NCBI GenBank assembly: GCA_963520375.1
Contig: CAUQQF010000003.1
Location: 62,001 to 126,000, forward strand
Source: JABCPE02 sp963520375
GTDB taxonomy: Bacteria; Bacteroidota; Bacteroidia; Flavobacteriales; Weeksellaceae
Length of the DNA stretch: 64,000 bases
Reading direction: 5' to 3'
Part shown: piece by piece, positions 51,021 through 60,158 of the stretch
How the letters are laid out: every line of letters starts with the position of its first letter
Numbering within the stretch: the stretch's first letter is position 1
Notes under the pieces: generated by a model
What the model was told of the DNA's origin: nothing
What the model saw: only the letters and a program-made list of their open reading frames with translations
Databases searched by the model: none
Made by a program: the position numbers and the translations under genes

Positions 51021-52010
51021 TTATACCAACTGATTTTTGACCAAATATTCTGCGATTTGGACAGCGTTCGTAGCCGCTCCTTTTCTTAGATTATCCGCTA
51101 CTATCCAGCAGTTGAGCGTTTTAGGCTGGGAATTATCTCTTCTTATTCTTCCTACAAAAACCTCATCTTTCCCTTCGGAATAGAACGGCATAGGGTATTT
51201 TTTATTGGCTACATCATCCTCCACGATAACACCCGGTGTTTTTGAGAGAATCTGCTTAATTTCCTCTATATCAAAGTCTTCATTAAACTCAATATTCACA
51301 CTCTCAGAATGTCCGCCCTGCACAGGAACACGAACAGCCGTCGCTGTGATTTCAAAACTGCTATCGCCCAAAATCTTTTTAGGCTCGGTCATTAGTTTTA
51401 GTTCTTCTTTTGTGTAGTCATCATCTGCGAAAACATCACAATGCGGAAGTGCATTTTTGAAAATCTGATAAGGATAAACTTTCTCGCCTTCTTCGCCTTT
51501 GATTTCTTGGTTGAGCTGGTCTACTGCCGCTTTGCCTGTTCCCGTAACCGACTGATATGTAGACACTACTACTCTTTTCAGTCCATATTTTCTGTGTAGT
51601 GGATTTAGAATCATTACCAACTGAATCGTAGAGCAGTTAGGATTTGCGATGATTTTGTCTTCTTGGGTCAGAACATTGGCATTTATCTCTGGAACGACCA
51701 GTTTTTTGGTAACATCCATTCTCCAAGCTGAAGAATTATCAATCACCGTAGTTCCTGCCTCTGCAAATTTAGGCGCGAACTCTATAGATGTCCCTCCACC
51801 AGCCGAAAACAGCGCTATCTCAGGCTTCATATCAATGGCATCCTGCATGGACACAACAGAGTATTTTTTACCTTTAAAACTAATTTTTTTTCCGACAGAT
51901 TTTTCTGAAGCCACTGGGATAATTTCCTTCACAGGGAAATTCCTTTCTTCCAAAACTTTCAACATGATTTGTCCTACCATTCCTGTAGCACCCACTACCG
52001 CAATTTTCAT
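51021..52010 (-). CDS. asd: Aspartate-semialdehyde dehydrogenase
   Basis: 329 residues. NADP-binding VVGATGMVGQIML at 5-17, catalytic Cys126 in ANPNCSTIQ, and the QGGHSESVNIEF motif with the active-site His. It reduces aspartyl phosphate to the semialdehyde used for lysine/diaminopimelate, threonine and methionine. Located between a 4-TM protein gene (22-nt gap) and the DUF4407 gene (34-nt gap). Confidence 0.95.
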   Translation of the reverse strand: MKIAVVGATGMVGQIMLKVLEERNFPVKEIIPVASEKSVGKKISFKGKKYSVVSMQDAIDMKPEIALFSAGGGTSIEFAPKFAEAGTTVIDNSSAWRMDVTKKLVVPEINANVLTQEDKIIANPNCSTIQLVMILNPLHRKYGLKRVVVSTYQSVTGTGKAAVDQLNQEIKGEEGEKVYPYQIFKNALPHCDVFADDDYTKEELKLMTEPKKILGDSSFEITATAVRVPVQGGHSESVNIEFNEDFDIEEIKQILSKTPGVIVEDDVANKKYPMPFYSEGKDEVFVGRIRRDNSQPKTLNCWIVADNLRKGAATNAVQIAEYLVKNQLV

Positions 52011-52032
52011 ATGAGTAAATTCAATTTTTTAA

Positions 52033-52449
52033 TTATCCAAAAATCATTCTCCAAGGGTATGCATACTCAAAAAGTAACGCCGCCACCAGTGCGATGATTA
52101 GCATTTTTAGGGTTAAAATTTGATTGTTTTTTAGAAACATGTATACATAGGTTATCATTCCTGCACAGGTCAGGATAATTATTCCGTACTCAAAAAGCCT
52201 AAAATACGAAGAAAATCCCGAAGTCTCTGAGAACTCTGGTGAATAAATTCCTAAAAAAACACCCAATATCCCCTGTATATATAACAATATCATCGAGAAA
52301 AAACTTGTTTTTCTCAAAACATCTGATATTCTCCCTTTATAACTAAGATGAACTTGTAACAATAGAAAAATAAACGCTCCAAAAACTACCACTGTGGAAA
52401 AAGAAATTCCCTTATGAGTACTATATACACTATTAAATAATTCCTCCAT
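52033..52449 (-). CDS. Conserved 4-TM membrane protein of unknown function
   Basis: 138 residues with four clear transmembrane helices (about 17-33, 47-66, 85-106, 113-132) and short loops. The start contains an HKGISFSTVVVFGAF helix; conserved-looking polar residues (Glu88, Tyr89, Glu127, Tyr130) lie in or near the helices. Similar proteins occur in Flavobacteriia without assigned function. A CAAATATA (TATATTTG on the minus strand) at 52471-52478 is a good -7 box, so this is the first gene of the unit that includes asd. Confidence 0.72.
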   Translation of the reverse strand: MEELFNSVYSTHKGISFSTVVVFGAFIFLLLQVHLSYKGRISDVLRKTSFFSMILLYIQGILGVFLGIYSPEFSETSGFSSYFRLFEYGIIILTCAGMITYVYMFLKNNQILTLKMLIIALVAALLFEYAYPWRMIFG

Positions 52450-52480
52450 TTTTATTCTAAATTATAAACGCAAATATAAA

Positions 52481-52510
52481 AAAATCCTAACTAATTAAAG
52501 TTAGGATTTT
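52481..52510 (-). terminator. Terminator of the TonB-receptor gene
   Basis: Stem AAAATCCTAACT / AGTTAGGATTTT with a short loop, 25 nt downstream of the stop codon on the minus strand and followed there by a T-rich run. Confidence 0.85.
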
Positions 52511-52534
52511 TATTTATTATCTTCTTGTTTTTTA

Positions 52535-55081
52535 CTAGAAGTTGAACGCTACACTAGCAGACCAAGTCCTTCCCGCTCCGAAGAATACTTTGTTTCCTGT
52601 ATCTATTCCTTTATACTTAAGCCCTGTTGCATCAGGATCTCCATCACGAAGACTTGTAGAAGCATCAGAAATGTAGTAAGAATCTATTACATTATAAACA
52701 TTCACTCCGAAAGTAAAGTACTGAGAACGCTCTCTTAATCTTAGTTTATAAGAAGCACCTAAGTCTAAAAGATTGTAATCTGGAAGTCTAAGAGCTCCTT
52801 GTTCTTGTCTTGCAACAGTTTTGTAATCATTTGTATTAACTGCTGAATAAAGATTTCCAACGAATCTCCAAGTTCCATAGATGCTCAAATCACTTATCGG
52901 TTTGATAGTCGCACCTAAAGAAGCTGTAAGCTGTGGAATACTGCTGTTTCCGCTTCCTCCTACTTTTACTTGATCTAAGTATAATGTAGTGTTCCCTGTT
53001 GTTGTTGTAACAGGATTATTACTTTCATCGAAATCAGCTCCTGTAGCATTTCCTTTATATCTGTAGTCTCCGTAAGAGAACATACCTTGTAATTCTAAGA
53101 ATTTCACTGGTTTATATGTAGCGTCTACTTCCACCCCCATGTGAACCTGAGTGATGCCACTGATTTCTGAATATCCTCTAACATTACCTGATGCAGTTGT
53201 AAATGTTTGGTTTCCAACTCTCAACCATCTATCTTTCCATTCAGTTCTGTATAGGTTAAGGTTAGCATTGAATTTAGAAGATCTAAAACCATATCCTACT
53301 TCTGCAGAGAATATTTTCTCGTTTGTCAGGTTAGGATTCAGCACCTGTTGGTTGTTTGGATATACCGCATTCATAAATGGCTGCTTGCTATAGAAACCTA
53401 CATTTGCGAAAACATTATGATTTTCGTTGATGTTATAGTTAGCTCCCCCTTTTACATTATATCCTATAAGGTTTTTGAAGCTTGTTTTTGTATCAACAAA
53501 TTGTCCTTGTTGTTTTGTGGTTCCATCTTCTTTAACAAAGTTATCAATTCTTCTGTAAGCTTGATTAGAAACAGATCCTTGTATGAAAGCAGAGAAATTA
53601 TTTTTAGTAAACTCTACCTGTCCAAAACCACTATACCATAGTACTTCTCCGTCATTGCTATATCCTATGTGCTCCTCTTGTCCTAATGTTTTTCCTCCAA
53701 AAGGATTCCACGGAAGGTTTTTGTAATCGTGTACTCTTGAAACTACTTTCGCAGGAATGTTTTTATTTGAATTATCTTTATAACCATTAGCTCCGTATAA
53801 GTGAGTAAGCGTTTGGTAGTGGTATCCATAGTAGTATCTATCGTCTGTTCCTATAGAGAATTTCCAGTTATCATTTATTTTGTGTTGGAAATTTGCTAAA
53901 ATACCATACCAGTTGTGTGAGTTCATAGATGCTCTTCTTACAAGAGTGTGTTTCGCTCCTGCTGTATTAGCATCTATTGCTGCATTCGCTGCGAAGATAG
54001 CATCATAGTTTATATGACCATCAGCATCTCTGTAAGCTGTAACATTTTGACCTCTTACTCCTCCTAAATCACCTAAATCACCTGTTCCACCACCTCTACC
54101 ATTAGAAGCATATAGTACAGTGCTCAATTTAGATTTTGGAGTAATATTCCAATCCCAGTTGAACATCATTACTGGTTTTGCGTAGAAGTTAGATTTGTTA
54201 GATAATGCTCTTCTTCTTCCTGCCGCATCTGTATAGTATCCAAAATCTGGGTTATACTGTCTGTATGGGTTTCCATCATGATCTGGATTATAGTCTATAT
54301 AATCTTGTATTTTGCTTGTAAAACCTCTTTGATCATGCCACTGAGGAGAAGATGTTATAGTAAACTGGAAGTTATGTTTTTTATTTGGCTCAAATCCTAA
54401 AGCAAAATAGTATGCATAAGATTCGAAATCAGTGTTTTGTACATAATAAGAACCAGCTGTTCTACTCATTAAGAAAGAGGTAGACCAGCCGTTTTCAGTT
54501 TTTCCTGTATTATATGAGAAAGAAGCCTTGTGATAGTCATTATTTGCAACTCCTATTCTTACAACACCTCCTTTTTTCATGTCTGCCGCACGCGTAATGA
54601 AGTTCATAGTTCCCCCTACAGAAGCAATTGCTAATTTAGATGAACCTAAACCTCTCTGAACCTGAATGGTACTTGTAACATCAGAAAGACCTGTCCAGTT
54701 AGAAAAATACACAGCACCGCCTTCCATATCGTTCACTGGCATACCATTTACCATCACAGCGATGTTTCTAGATTCGAAACCACGCATTGTGATTCCTCCA
54801 TCTCCGAAACCACCACCAGATTTAGTCGCATACACAGATGGTGTAGTGTTAAGAACTTCTGTCAATTCCTGATTTCCTAATCTCTCAATGATTTGAGCAG
54901 ATTTCACAGTAGATACAGCTACTGGTGTCTTTCTGTCTTTTGCAATGTCCGCTACTCCCACAAGAACTACTTCATCAATGTTCTTTTCTGAACCTTGAGT
55001 TTCCTCTTGTGCAAAATAAAAACTTGCCGTTGTTAAAGTCAATGCTGCTATCGCAGATCTCCTTAAAAAGTTTGTCTTCAT
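52535..55081 (-). CDS. TonB-dependent receptor
   Basis: 848 residues from the ATG at 55081 (MKTNFLRR), which starts the signal peptide (cleavage near FAQ, residue 25); an in-frame ATG at 55150 lies upstream of the predicted -7 box (CAAATTTA, 55115-55122). A plug domain (about 45-180, DGGITMRGFESRNIAVMVNGMPVNDMEGG and QRGLGSSKLAIASVGG) is followed by the barrel, ending WSASVAFNF. No carboxypeptidase-like domain, no SusD partner. The ligand is not indicated: the gene stands alone, without a riboswitch or metal-related neighbours. Confidence 0.92.
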   Translation of the reverse strand: MKTNFLRRSAIAALTLTTASFYFAQEETQGSEKNIDEVVLVGVADIAKDRKTPVAVSTVKSAQIIERLGNQELTEVLNTTPSVYATKSGGGFGDGGITMRGFESRNIAVMVNGMPVNDMEGGAVYFSNWTGLSDVTSTIQVQRGLGSSKLAIASVGGTMNFITRAADMKKGGVVRIGVANNDYHKASFSYNTGKTENGWSTSFLMSRTAGSYYVQNTDFESYAYYFALGFEPNKKHNFQFTITSSPQWHDQRGFTSKIQDYIDYNPDHDGNPYRQYNPDFGYYTDAAGRRRALSNKSNFYAKPVMMFNWDWNITPKSKLSTVLYASNGRGGGTGDLGDLGGVRGQNVTAYRDADGHINYDAIFAANAAIDANTAGAKHTLVRRASMNSHNWYGILANFQHKINDNWKFSIGTDDRYYYGYHYQTLTHLYGANGYKDNSNKNIPAKVVSRVHDYKNLPWNPFGGKTLGQEEHIGYSNDGEVLWYSGFGQVEFTKNNFSAFIQGSVSNQAYRRIDNFVKEDGTTKQQGQFVDTKTSFKNLIGYNVKGGANYNINENHNVFANVGFYSKQPFMNAVYPNNQQVLNPNLTNEKIFSAEVGYGFRSSKFNANLNLYRTEWKDRWLRVGNQTFTTASGNVRGYSEISGITQVHMGVEVDATYKPVKFLELQGMFSYGDYRYKGNATGADFDESNNPVTTTTGNTTLYLDQVKVGGSGNSSIPQLTASLGATIKPISDLSIYGTWRFVGNLYSAVNTNDYKTVARQEQGALRLPDYNLLDLGASYKLRLRERSQYFTFGVNVYNVIDSYYISDASTSLRDGDPDATGLKYKGIDTGNKVFFGAGRTWSASVAFNF

Positions 55082-55200
55082 AAAATTTTTTGGTTTTCTA
55101 AATTTTAAATATCGCAAATTTACAGTTAATTTTTTAACTAAAATTAACAAATCATCAAATTTTTACATCCTAAAATGTTAATTTTTCAAAAACGCCTATT

Positions 55201-56280
55201 TTAGGGCTTTACCGTAGACATATTTTCAGATATTTTTTCAGTTTCATCTGTGTCATTTTCTTCTTTTTTATCATTTTCAGAAAATTCATCATGATAAACT
55301 TGAATCAACAATACAGTAATGGAAATCAATATCGGTCCAAAAATCAACCCAATAAAGCCGAAAACCTTCAACCCTAAAATAATCCCAAATACAGAATTCA
55401 GCGGATGGATATTTTCTATTCTTTTTAAGAATGTGAATCTCAGAATGTTATCCACTCCAGCAGAAAGAAAACCGAAGAATAAAACTCCCGCCGCTCCCAC
55501 TGGGTTTTGGCTCGCCAGCAGCATAAGTGACACTGGAACATAGACAATCGCGCCTCCCACAATAGGGATAAGCGATGCCATAGCCGTTAAAATAAATAAG
55601 AAAAATGGACTAGAAACTCCAAAAATGAGATACCCTATGAAAACTGTGAGCCCCTGCCCAACGGCTACCACAGGAATTCCCACCACATTGGCAATGATAA
55701 GTTTTCGAAAACGCTCTCCTATCTTATTGATATTAGATTTTTTCAGCGGAACAGCCTTCTCCAAAGCCCTTTCCATCGCTCGAGAATTGACCAGCATAAA
55801 ATACAAAATGAAATACGCTGTAACAACCGTAGTAACGATATCCACCGTCGTATTCAATAAAGATGAGGTGTAAACAGTCACCCACTCTCCTACTTTCCTT
55901 AAATCAATGGATTGGATGATATCATAACCTGTTTTATCCTTTATATATTCGTGGATTTTATTGATATGCTCTATGCCAACCTCTATATAGTCGCGGGAAT
56001 TCGCCAGTTTTACCACCAAAGTCTCCACTATGTAATAAATCGGAATGATGATAACCAAAAGGGAAAGCAACATCAAGAAACCTATCGCCAGCCAAGGTTT
56101 CCATTTTCTCTCCTCTGTAAGCTTAAAATAATAATCTCGGAAAATGACATAAAGTGTAATCGCGCCCAGAAATGATGGCAGAAAATTACTTAAATTAAAT
56201 CCTATCAAAAACAAAAATCCGAAAATCATCCCCAATAGGATAACCTGTCTGATTTTGTTATTACTAATTTGATTGCCCAT
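55201..56280 (-). CDS. AI-2E family transporter
   Basis: 359 residues, about eight transmembrane helices in the AI-2E layout: two short helices pairs at the start, a soluble stretch (about 95-155), then the conserved region GIPVVAVGQGLTVFIGYLIFG, ASLIPIVGGAIVYVPV and GIILGLKVFGFIGLIFGPIL. Members export autoinducer-2 or exchange Na+/H+; the substrate here is unknown. The acidic tail (about 330-359) is poorly conserved. It is downstream of the str operon but separated by a terminator. Confidence 0.9.
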   Translation of the reverse strand: MGNQISNNKIRQVILLGMIFGFLFLIGFNLSNFLPSFLGAITLYVIFRDYYFKLTEERKWKPWLAIGFLMLLSLLVIIIPIYYIVETLVVKLANSRDYIEVGIEHINKIHEYIKDKTGYDIIQSIDLRKVGEWVTVYTSSLLNTTVDIVTTVVTAYFILYFMLVNSRAMERALEKAVPLKKSNINKIGERFRKLIIANVVGIPVVAVGQGLTVFIGYLIFGVSSPFFLFILTAMASLIPIVGGAIVYVPVSLMLLASQNPVGAAGVLFFGFLSAGVDNILRFTFLKRIENIHPLNSVFGIILGLKVFGFIGLIFGPILISITVLLIQVYHDEFSENDKKEENDTDETEKISENMSTVKP

Positions 56281-56325
56281 ACTAAAATTTATTCTGCAAT
56301 AATATCAAAAGTATTTCAAATAAAG

Positions 56326-56360
56326 AAAATCCTTTCCCAATTTCTTAGGAAAGGATTTTT
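56326..56360 (-). terminator. Terminator of the str operon
   Basis: Stem AAAATCCTTTCC / GGAAAGGATTTT with a 10-nt loop, about 33 nt after the rpsJ stop on the minus strand. Confidence 0.85.
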
Positions 56361-56392
56361 ATCATAGCAAAATGTATAAATACATTGTTTTA

Positions 56393-56698
56393 TCAAACTT
56401 TGATTTCTACATCTACACCGCTTGGTAATTCTAACTTCATAAGAGCATCTACAGTCTTAGAAGAAGAAGAGTAGATATCCATCAATCTCTTGTGTGCAGA
56501 AAGCTGGAACTGTTCTCTTGCTTTTTTATTAACATGTGGAGATCTAAGCACAGTAAAGATTCTCTTGTGAGTAGGTAATGGAATTGGTCCATTTACTACA
56601 GCACCTGTAGATTTTACTGTTTTTACGATTTTCTCAGCAGATTTATCTACTAAATTGTAATCGTAAGATTTTAATTTTATTCTGATTCTTTGTGACAT
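56393..56698 (-). CDS. rpsJ: 30S ribosomal protein S10
   Basis: 101 residues, full length. RIRIKLKSYDYNLVDKSAEKIV, GPIPLPTHKRIFTVLRSPHVNKKAREQF and the end LPSGVDVEIKV are canonical. Last gene of the str operon; here S10 is attached to rpsL-rpsG-fusA and followed by a terminator, so it is not joined to the S10 operon in this segment. tuf is not in the run. Confidence 0.97.
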   Translation of the reverse strand: MSQRIRIKLKSYDYNLVDKSAEKIVKTVKSTGAVVNGPIPLPTHKRIFTVLRSPHVNKKAREQFQLSAHKRLMDIYSSSSKTVDALMKLELPSGVDVEIKV

Positions 56699-56715
56699 TT
56701 TAATCTAAATTTTAA

Positions 56716-58833
56716 TTAACCTCTTGCTTTAGCTATTACTTCTTCAGCCACATTCTGTGGAGCTGGTTCATATTTTTCAAACTCCATAGAAGATGTTGCT
56801 CTACCAGAAGATAATGTTCTAAGAGCTGTTACATATCCAAACATTTCTGCTAATGGAACAAATGCTTTGATAACTTTAGCATTATTTCTATCATCCATAC
56901 CGTTTACAGTACCTCTTCTTCTGTTAAGGTCACCTACGATATCCCCCATGTATTCTTCTGGAGTAACAACTTCCAATTTCATGATAGGCTCCATGATTAC
57001 TGGTTTAGCAGCTTTACCAGCTTCTCTAAATCCAAGTTTAGCAGCCAATTCGAATGAAAGTTGGTCAGAGTCCACTGGGTGGAAAGAACCATCTTTTAGT
57101 GTAACTTTAATTCCTTCAATCTCGAATCCAGCCAAAGGACCATTTTTCATAGCTTCTTTGAATCCTTTCTCAACAGAAGGGATAAATTCTTTTGGAATGT
57201 TACCACCTTTAATTTCGTTGATGAATTCAAGACCTGTTTTTCCTTCATCAGCAGGACCAATTTCGAAGATGATATCCGCGAATTTACCTCTACCCCCAGT
57301 TTGTTTTTTGTAAACTTCTCTGTGGTTAGCTGTAGCTGTAAGAGATTCTTTGTACTCTACCTGCGGCTGTCCTTGGTTTACTTCTACCTTGAACTCTCTT
57401 CTTAAACGGTCTACGATGATATCCAAGTGAAGCTCTCCCATTCCTGAGATGATAGTTTGTCCAGATGCTTCATCTGTTTTTACTTGGAAAGTAGGATCCT
57501 CTTCTGCTAACTTCGCTAAAGCGTTACCCATTTTATCTTGGTCAGCTTTAGTTTTAGGTTCAACAGCGATACCGATTACCGGATCTGGGAAAATCATAGA
57601 TTCAAGAACGATAGGGTTCTTTTCATCACAAAGTGTATCCCCTGTTTTGATATCTTTAAATCCTACAGCTGCACCGATATCTCCTGCTTCGATATATTCT
57701 ACAGGATTTTGCTTATTCGCGTGCATTTGATAGATTCTCGAGATTCTTTCTTTAGAATCAGATCTTGTGTTCAACACATAAGAACCTGCATCCAATTTAC
57801 CAGAATAAGCTCTAAAGAACGCCAATCTACCTACATATGGGTCAGTAGCAATCTTAAATGCTAATGCAGCAAATGGCTCATTTACATCTGGTTTTCTTGT
57901 GATTTCAGCATCTGTTTTAGGGTCAGTTCCTTTGATATCATCTTTATCTAGTGGAGATGGAAGGTATTTACATACAGCATCCAACATAAACTGAACTCCT
58001 TTGTTCTTAAACGAAGAACCACAAGTCATTGGGATAATAGACAAATCAATAGTTGCTTTTCTTAAAGCTTCATTGATTTCTTCTTCTGTGATAGAATCTG
58101 GATCTTCAAAGAATTTTTCTAATAAAGACTCATCATATTCTGCCACATTTTCCACAAGGTTTTGTCTGTATTCCAATACATCAGCTTTCATGTCTTCAGG
58201 AATTGGAACAACATCAAATGTCATACCTTGAGTATCTTCGTGCCAAACAATAGCTCTGTTCTTGATAAGGTCTACCACACCTTTGAAGTCTTCCTCAGCT
58301 CCGATTGGTAATACGATAGGAACAGCGTTAGAACCTAGCATCTCTTTTACCTGACGGCAAACCGCCAAGAAATCAGCTCCTTGTCTGTCCATTTTGTTTA
58401 CGAATCCCATTCTCGCAACTTTGTAGTTGTCAGCCAATCTCCAGTTAGTTTCTGATTGTGGCTCTACTCCGTCAACTGCTGAGAACAAGAACACTAGACC
58501 ATCCAATACTCTCAAAGAACGGTTTACCTCTACAGTAAAGTCAACGTGTCCTGGGGTATCGATAATGTTAAAGTGGTATCCTTTAGTTTCTGGCAAAACT
58601 TTTCCTTGATCAGTTGGAAAATTCCAGTTACAAGTAGTAGCTGCAGAGGTAATTGTAATCCCTCTTTCAGCCTCTTGCTCCATCCAGTCCATCTGTGATG
58701 TACCTTGGTGAGTTTCACCCAACTTGTGAGTTTTACCAGTGTAAAATAAAATTCTCTCTGTAGTGGTAGTTTTCCCTGCATCGATGTGTGCAGCAATACC
58801 AATATTTCTTGTATATCTAAGATCTCTTCCCAT
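56716..58833 (-). CDS. fusA: Elongation factor G
   Basis: 705 residues, all five domains. G1 AHIDAGKTTTTERILFYTG, G2 RGITITSAATTC, G3 DTPGHVDF, G4 NKMDRQGADF. EF-G moves tRNA and mRNA through the ribosome. It lies 6 nt after rpsG and 17 nt before rpsJ. Confidence 0.98.
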   Translation of the reverse strand: MGRDLRYTRNIGIAAHIDAGKTTTTERILFYTGKTHKLGETHQGTSQMDWMEQEAERGITITSAATTCNWNFPTDQGKVLPETKGYHFNIIDTPGHVDFTVEVNRSLRVLDGLVFLFSAVDGVEPQSETNWRLADNYKVARMGFVNKMDRQGADFLAVCRQVKEMLGSNAVPIVLPIGAEEDFKGVVDLIKNRAIVWHEDTQGMTFDVVPIPEDMKADVLEYRQNLVENVAEYDESLLEKFFEDPDSITEEEINEALRKATIDLSIIPMTCGSSFKNKGVQFMLDAVCKYLPSPLDKDDIKGTDPKTDAEITRKPDVNEPFAALAFKIATDPYVGRLAFFRAYSGKLDAGSYVLNTRSDSKERISRIYQMHANKQNPVEYIEAGDIGAAVGFKDIKTGDTLCDEKNPIVLESMIFPDPVIGIAVEPKTKADQDKMGNALAKLAEEDPTFQVKTDEASGQTIISGMGELHLDIIVDRLRREFKVEVNQGQPQVEYKESLTATANHREVYKKQTGGRGKFADIIFEIGPADEGKTGLEFINEIKGGNIPKEFIPSVEKGFKEAMKNGPLAGFEIEGIKVTLKDGSFHPVDSDQLSFELAAKLGFREAGKAAKPVIMEPIMKLEVVTPEEYMGDIVGDLNRRRGTVNGMDDRNNAKVIKAFVPLAEMFGYVTALRTLSSGRATSSMEFEKYEPAPQNVAEEVIAKARG

Positions 58834-58839
58834 TTCAGA

Positions 58840-59316
58840 TTAGAATTTAAAGTGTGAGAATGCTTTGTTTGCTTCTGCCATTTTGTGAGTATCTGTCTTT
58901 TTCTTAACAGCAGCTCCTTCTTCTTTAGAAGCAGCGATAATCTCAGCAGCTAATTTTTGCGCCATAGATTTATCGTTTCTCAAAGAAGCATATTTGATCA
59001 ACCATTTCATAGCCATAGAAATTTTTCTATCAGCTCTGATCGGCATAGGAATTTGGAAGTTAGCCCCCCCTACTCTTCTTGATCTTACTTCTACATGCGG
59101 CATTACATTAGTAAGTGCATCTTTCCATACTTCAAGAGAAGTTTTTTCCTGATCTTCTTTTTTAGTTTCTACGATATCTAGTGCATCATAGAAAATTCTA
59201 AATGCGATAGACTTCTTACCATCTATCATCAAGTTATTCACAAATCTTGTTACCAATTGATCATTAAATTTAGGATCTGGTAACAACGGTCTTTTTTTTG
59301 CTTTTGTCTTTCTCAT
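58840..59316 (-). CDS. rpsG: 30S ribosomal protein S7
   Basis: 158 residues, full length. RPLLPDPKFNDQLVTRFVNNLM at the start, GGANFQIPM and KRMAMEAN-type helical end (TDTHKMAEANKAFSHFKF) match the family. S7 nucleates assembly of the 30S head and in E. coli represses its own operon. Second gene of the str operon. Confidence 0.97.
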   Translation of the reverse strand: MRKTKAKKRPLLPDPKFNDQLVTRFVNNLMIDGKKSIAFRIFYDALDIVETKKEDQEKTSLEVWKDALTNVMPHVEVRSRRVGGANFQIPMPIRADRKISMAMKWLIKYASLRNDKSMAQKLAAEIIAASKEEGAAVKKKTDTHKMAEANKAFSHFKF

Positions 59317-59341
59317 TGTTTCTTTCCTTAAAATTTAATGA

Positions 59342-59740
59342 TTACTTTTTCCCTGCTGGTGCTGCACCTGGTTTAGGTCTCTTAGCTCCATACTTAGATC
59401 TTCTTTGTGTTCTTCCATTTACACCTGCAGTGTCCAAAGCACCTCTTACAATGTGATAACGAACTCCCGGTAGGTCTTTCACCCTTCCGCCTCTTACCAA
59501 TACTATCGAGTGCTCTTGGAGATTATGTCCTTCGCCCGGGATATAAGCGTTAACTTCTTTACCATTAGAAAGTCTTACTCTGGCAACTTTTCTAAGTGCA
59601 GAGTTAGGTTTCTTAGGTGTAGTTGTATATACTCTCGTACATACACCTCTCTTCTGTGGACAAGAATCCAAAGCAACCGATTTGCTCTTCTTGGCAATTG
59701 TGGCTCTTCCTTTTCTTACTAATTGTTGAATAGTAGGCAT
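59342..59740 (-). CDS. rpsL: 30S ribosomal protein S12
   Basis: 132 residues with a Lys/Pro/Ala extension at the end. TTPKKPNSALRKVARV and GGRVKDLPGVRYH carry the lysines (equivalents of Lys42 and Lys87) whose replacement gives streptomycin resistance; both are wild type here. First gene of the str operon with an ideal promoter. Confidence 0.97.
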   Translation of the reverse strand: MPTIQQLVRKGRATIAKKSKSVALDSCPQKRGVCTRVYTTTPKKPNSALRKVARVRLSNGKEVNAYIPGEGHNLQEHSIVLVRGGRVKDLPGVRYHIVRGALDTAGVNGRTQRRSKYGAKRPKPGAAPAGKK

Positions 59741-59771
59741 TTTATTGCTTTATATTAAATTATTTGATTTG

Positions 59772-59804
59772 CAAAATTACAACTTTTTCTAAAACTGACA
59801 AAAA
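59772..59804 (-). promoter_or_regulatory. str operon promoter
   Basis: On the minus strand TTTTTG (59804-59799), a 19-nt spacer and TAATTTTG (59779-59772), with the start codon about 32 nt downstream. A textbook flavobacterial house-keeping promoter. Confidence 0.85.
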
Positions 59805-59810
59805 TTTATT

Positions 59811-60155
59811 CTATCCTTTTTTGAAATAAATGTATAATATTGTATAAAATAAAATTAAACCATGAAATACTTTAGTTTTAGCACTATATGTTTGTTCATA
59901 AGGATTGTCTTTATACCTCCAATCTCTTTCTCCACTTTTTGTTTCATATTTATAACTTCCTCCCGTAAATATTATAATAACACTAATAATCATTACAATA
60001 AATACTATTCTTTCCGTATCCTTATTTGTGTGCATAATAAAGAAATTAGTCAATGCAAATAATAATGATGATATTATTACTCCTATCTTATTTCTAAGAT
60101 AAAATGTAAAAATCCACATCAATATTATTACGATTCCCCAAATAATTAACTCCAT
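59811..60155 (-). CDS. Small membrane protein of unknown function
   Basis: 114 residues with four hydrophobic segments (about 3-20, 25-43, 48-65, 95-110) and a polar loop SYKYETKSGERDWRYKDNPYE between the last two. No family recognised. It begins 3 nt after the end of the UDG-like gene, so the two form one unit. It is very AT-rich compared with the ribosomal genes beside it, which suggests a later arrival. The str promoter's -33 element lies just beyond its stop codon. Confidence 0.65.
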   Translation of the reverse strand: MELIIWGIVIILMWIFTFYLRNKIGVIISSLLFALTNFFIMHTNKDTERIVFIVMIISVIIIFTGGSYKYETKSGERDWRYKDNPYEQTYSAKTKVFHGLILFYTILYIYFKKG

Positions 60156-60158
60156 ATT

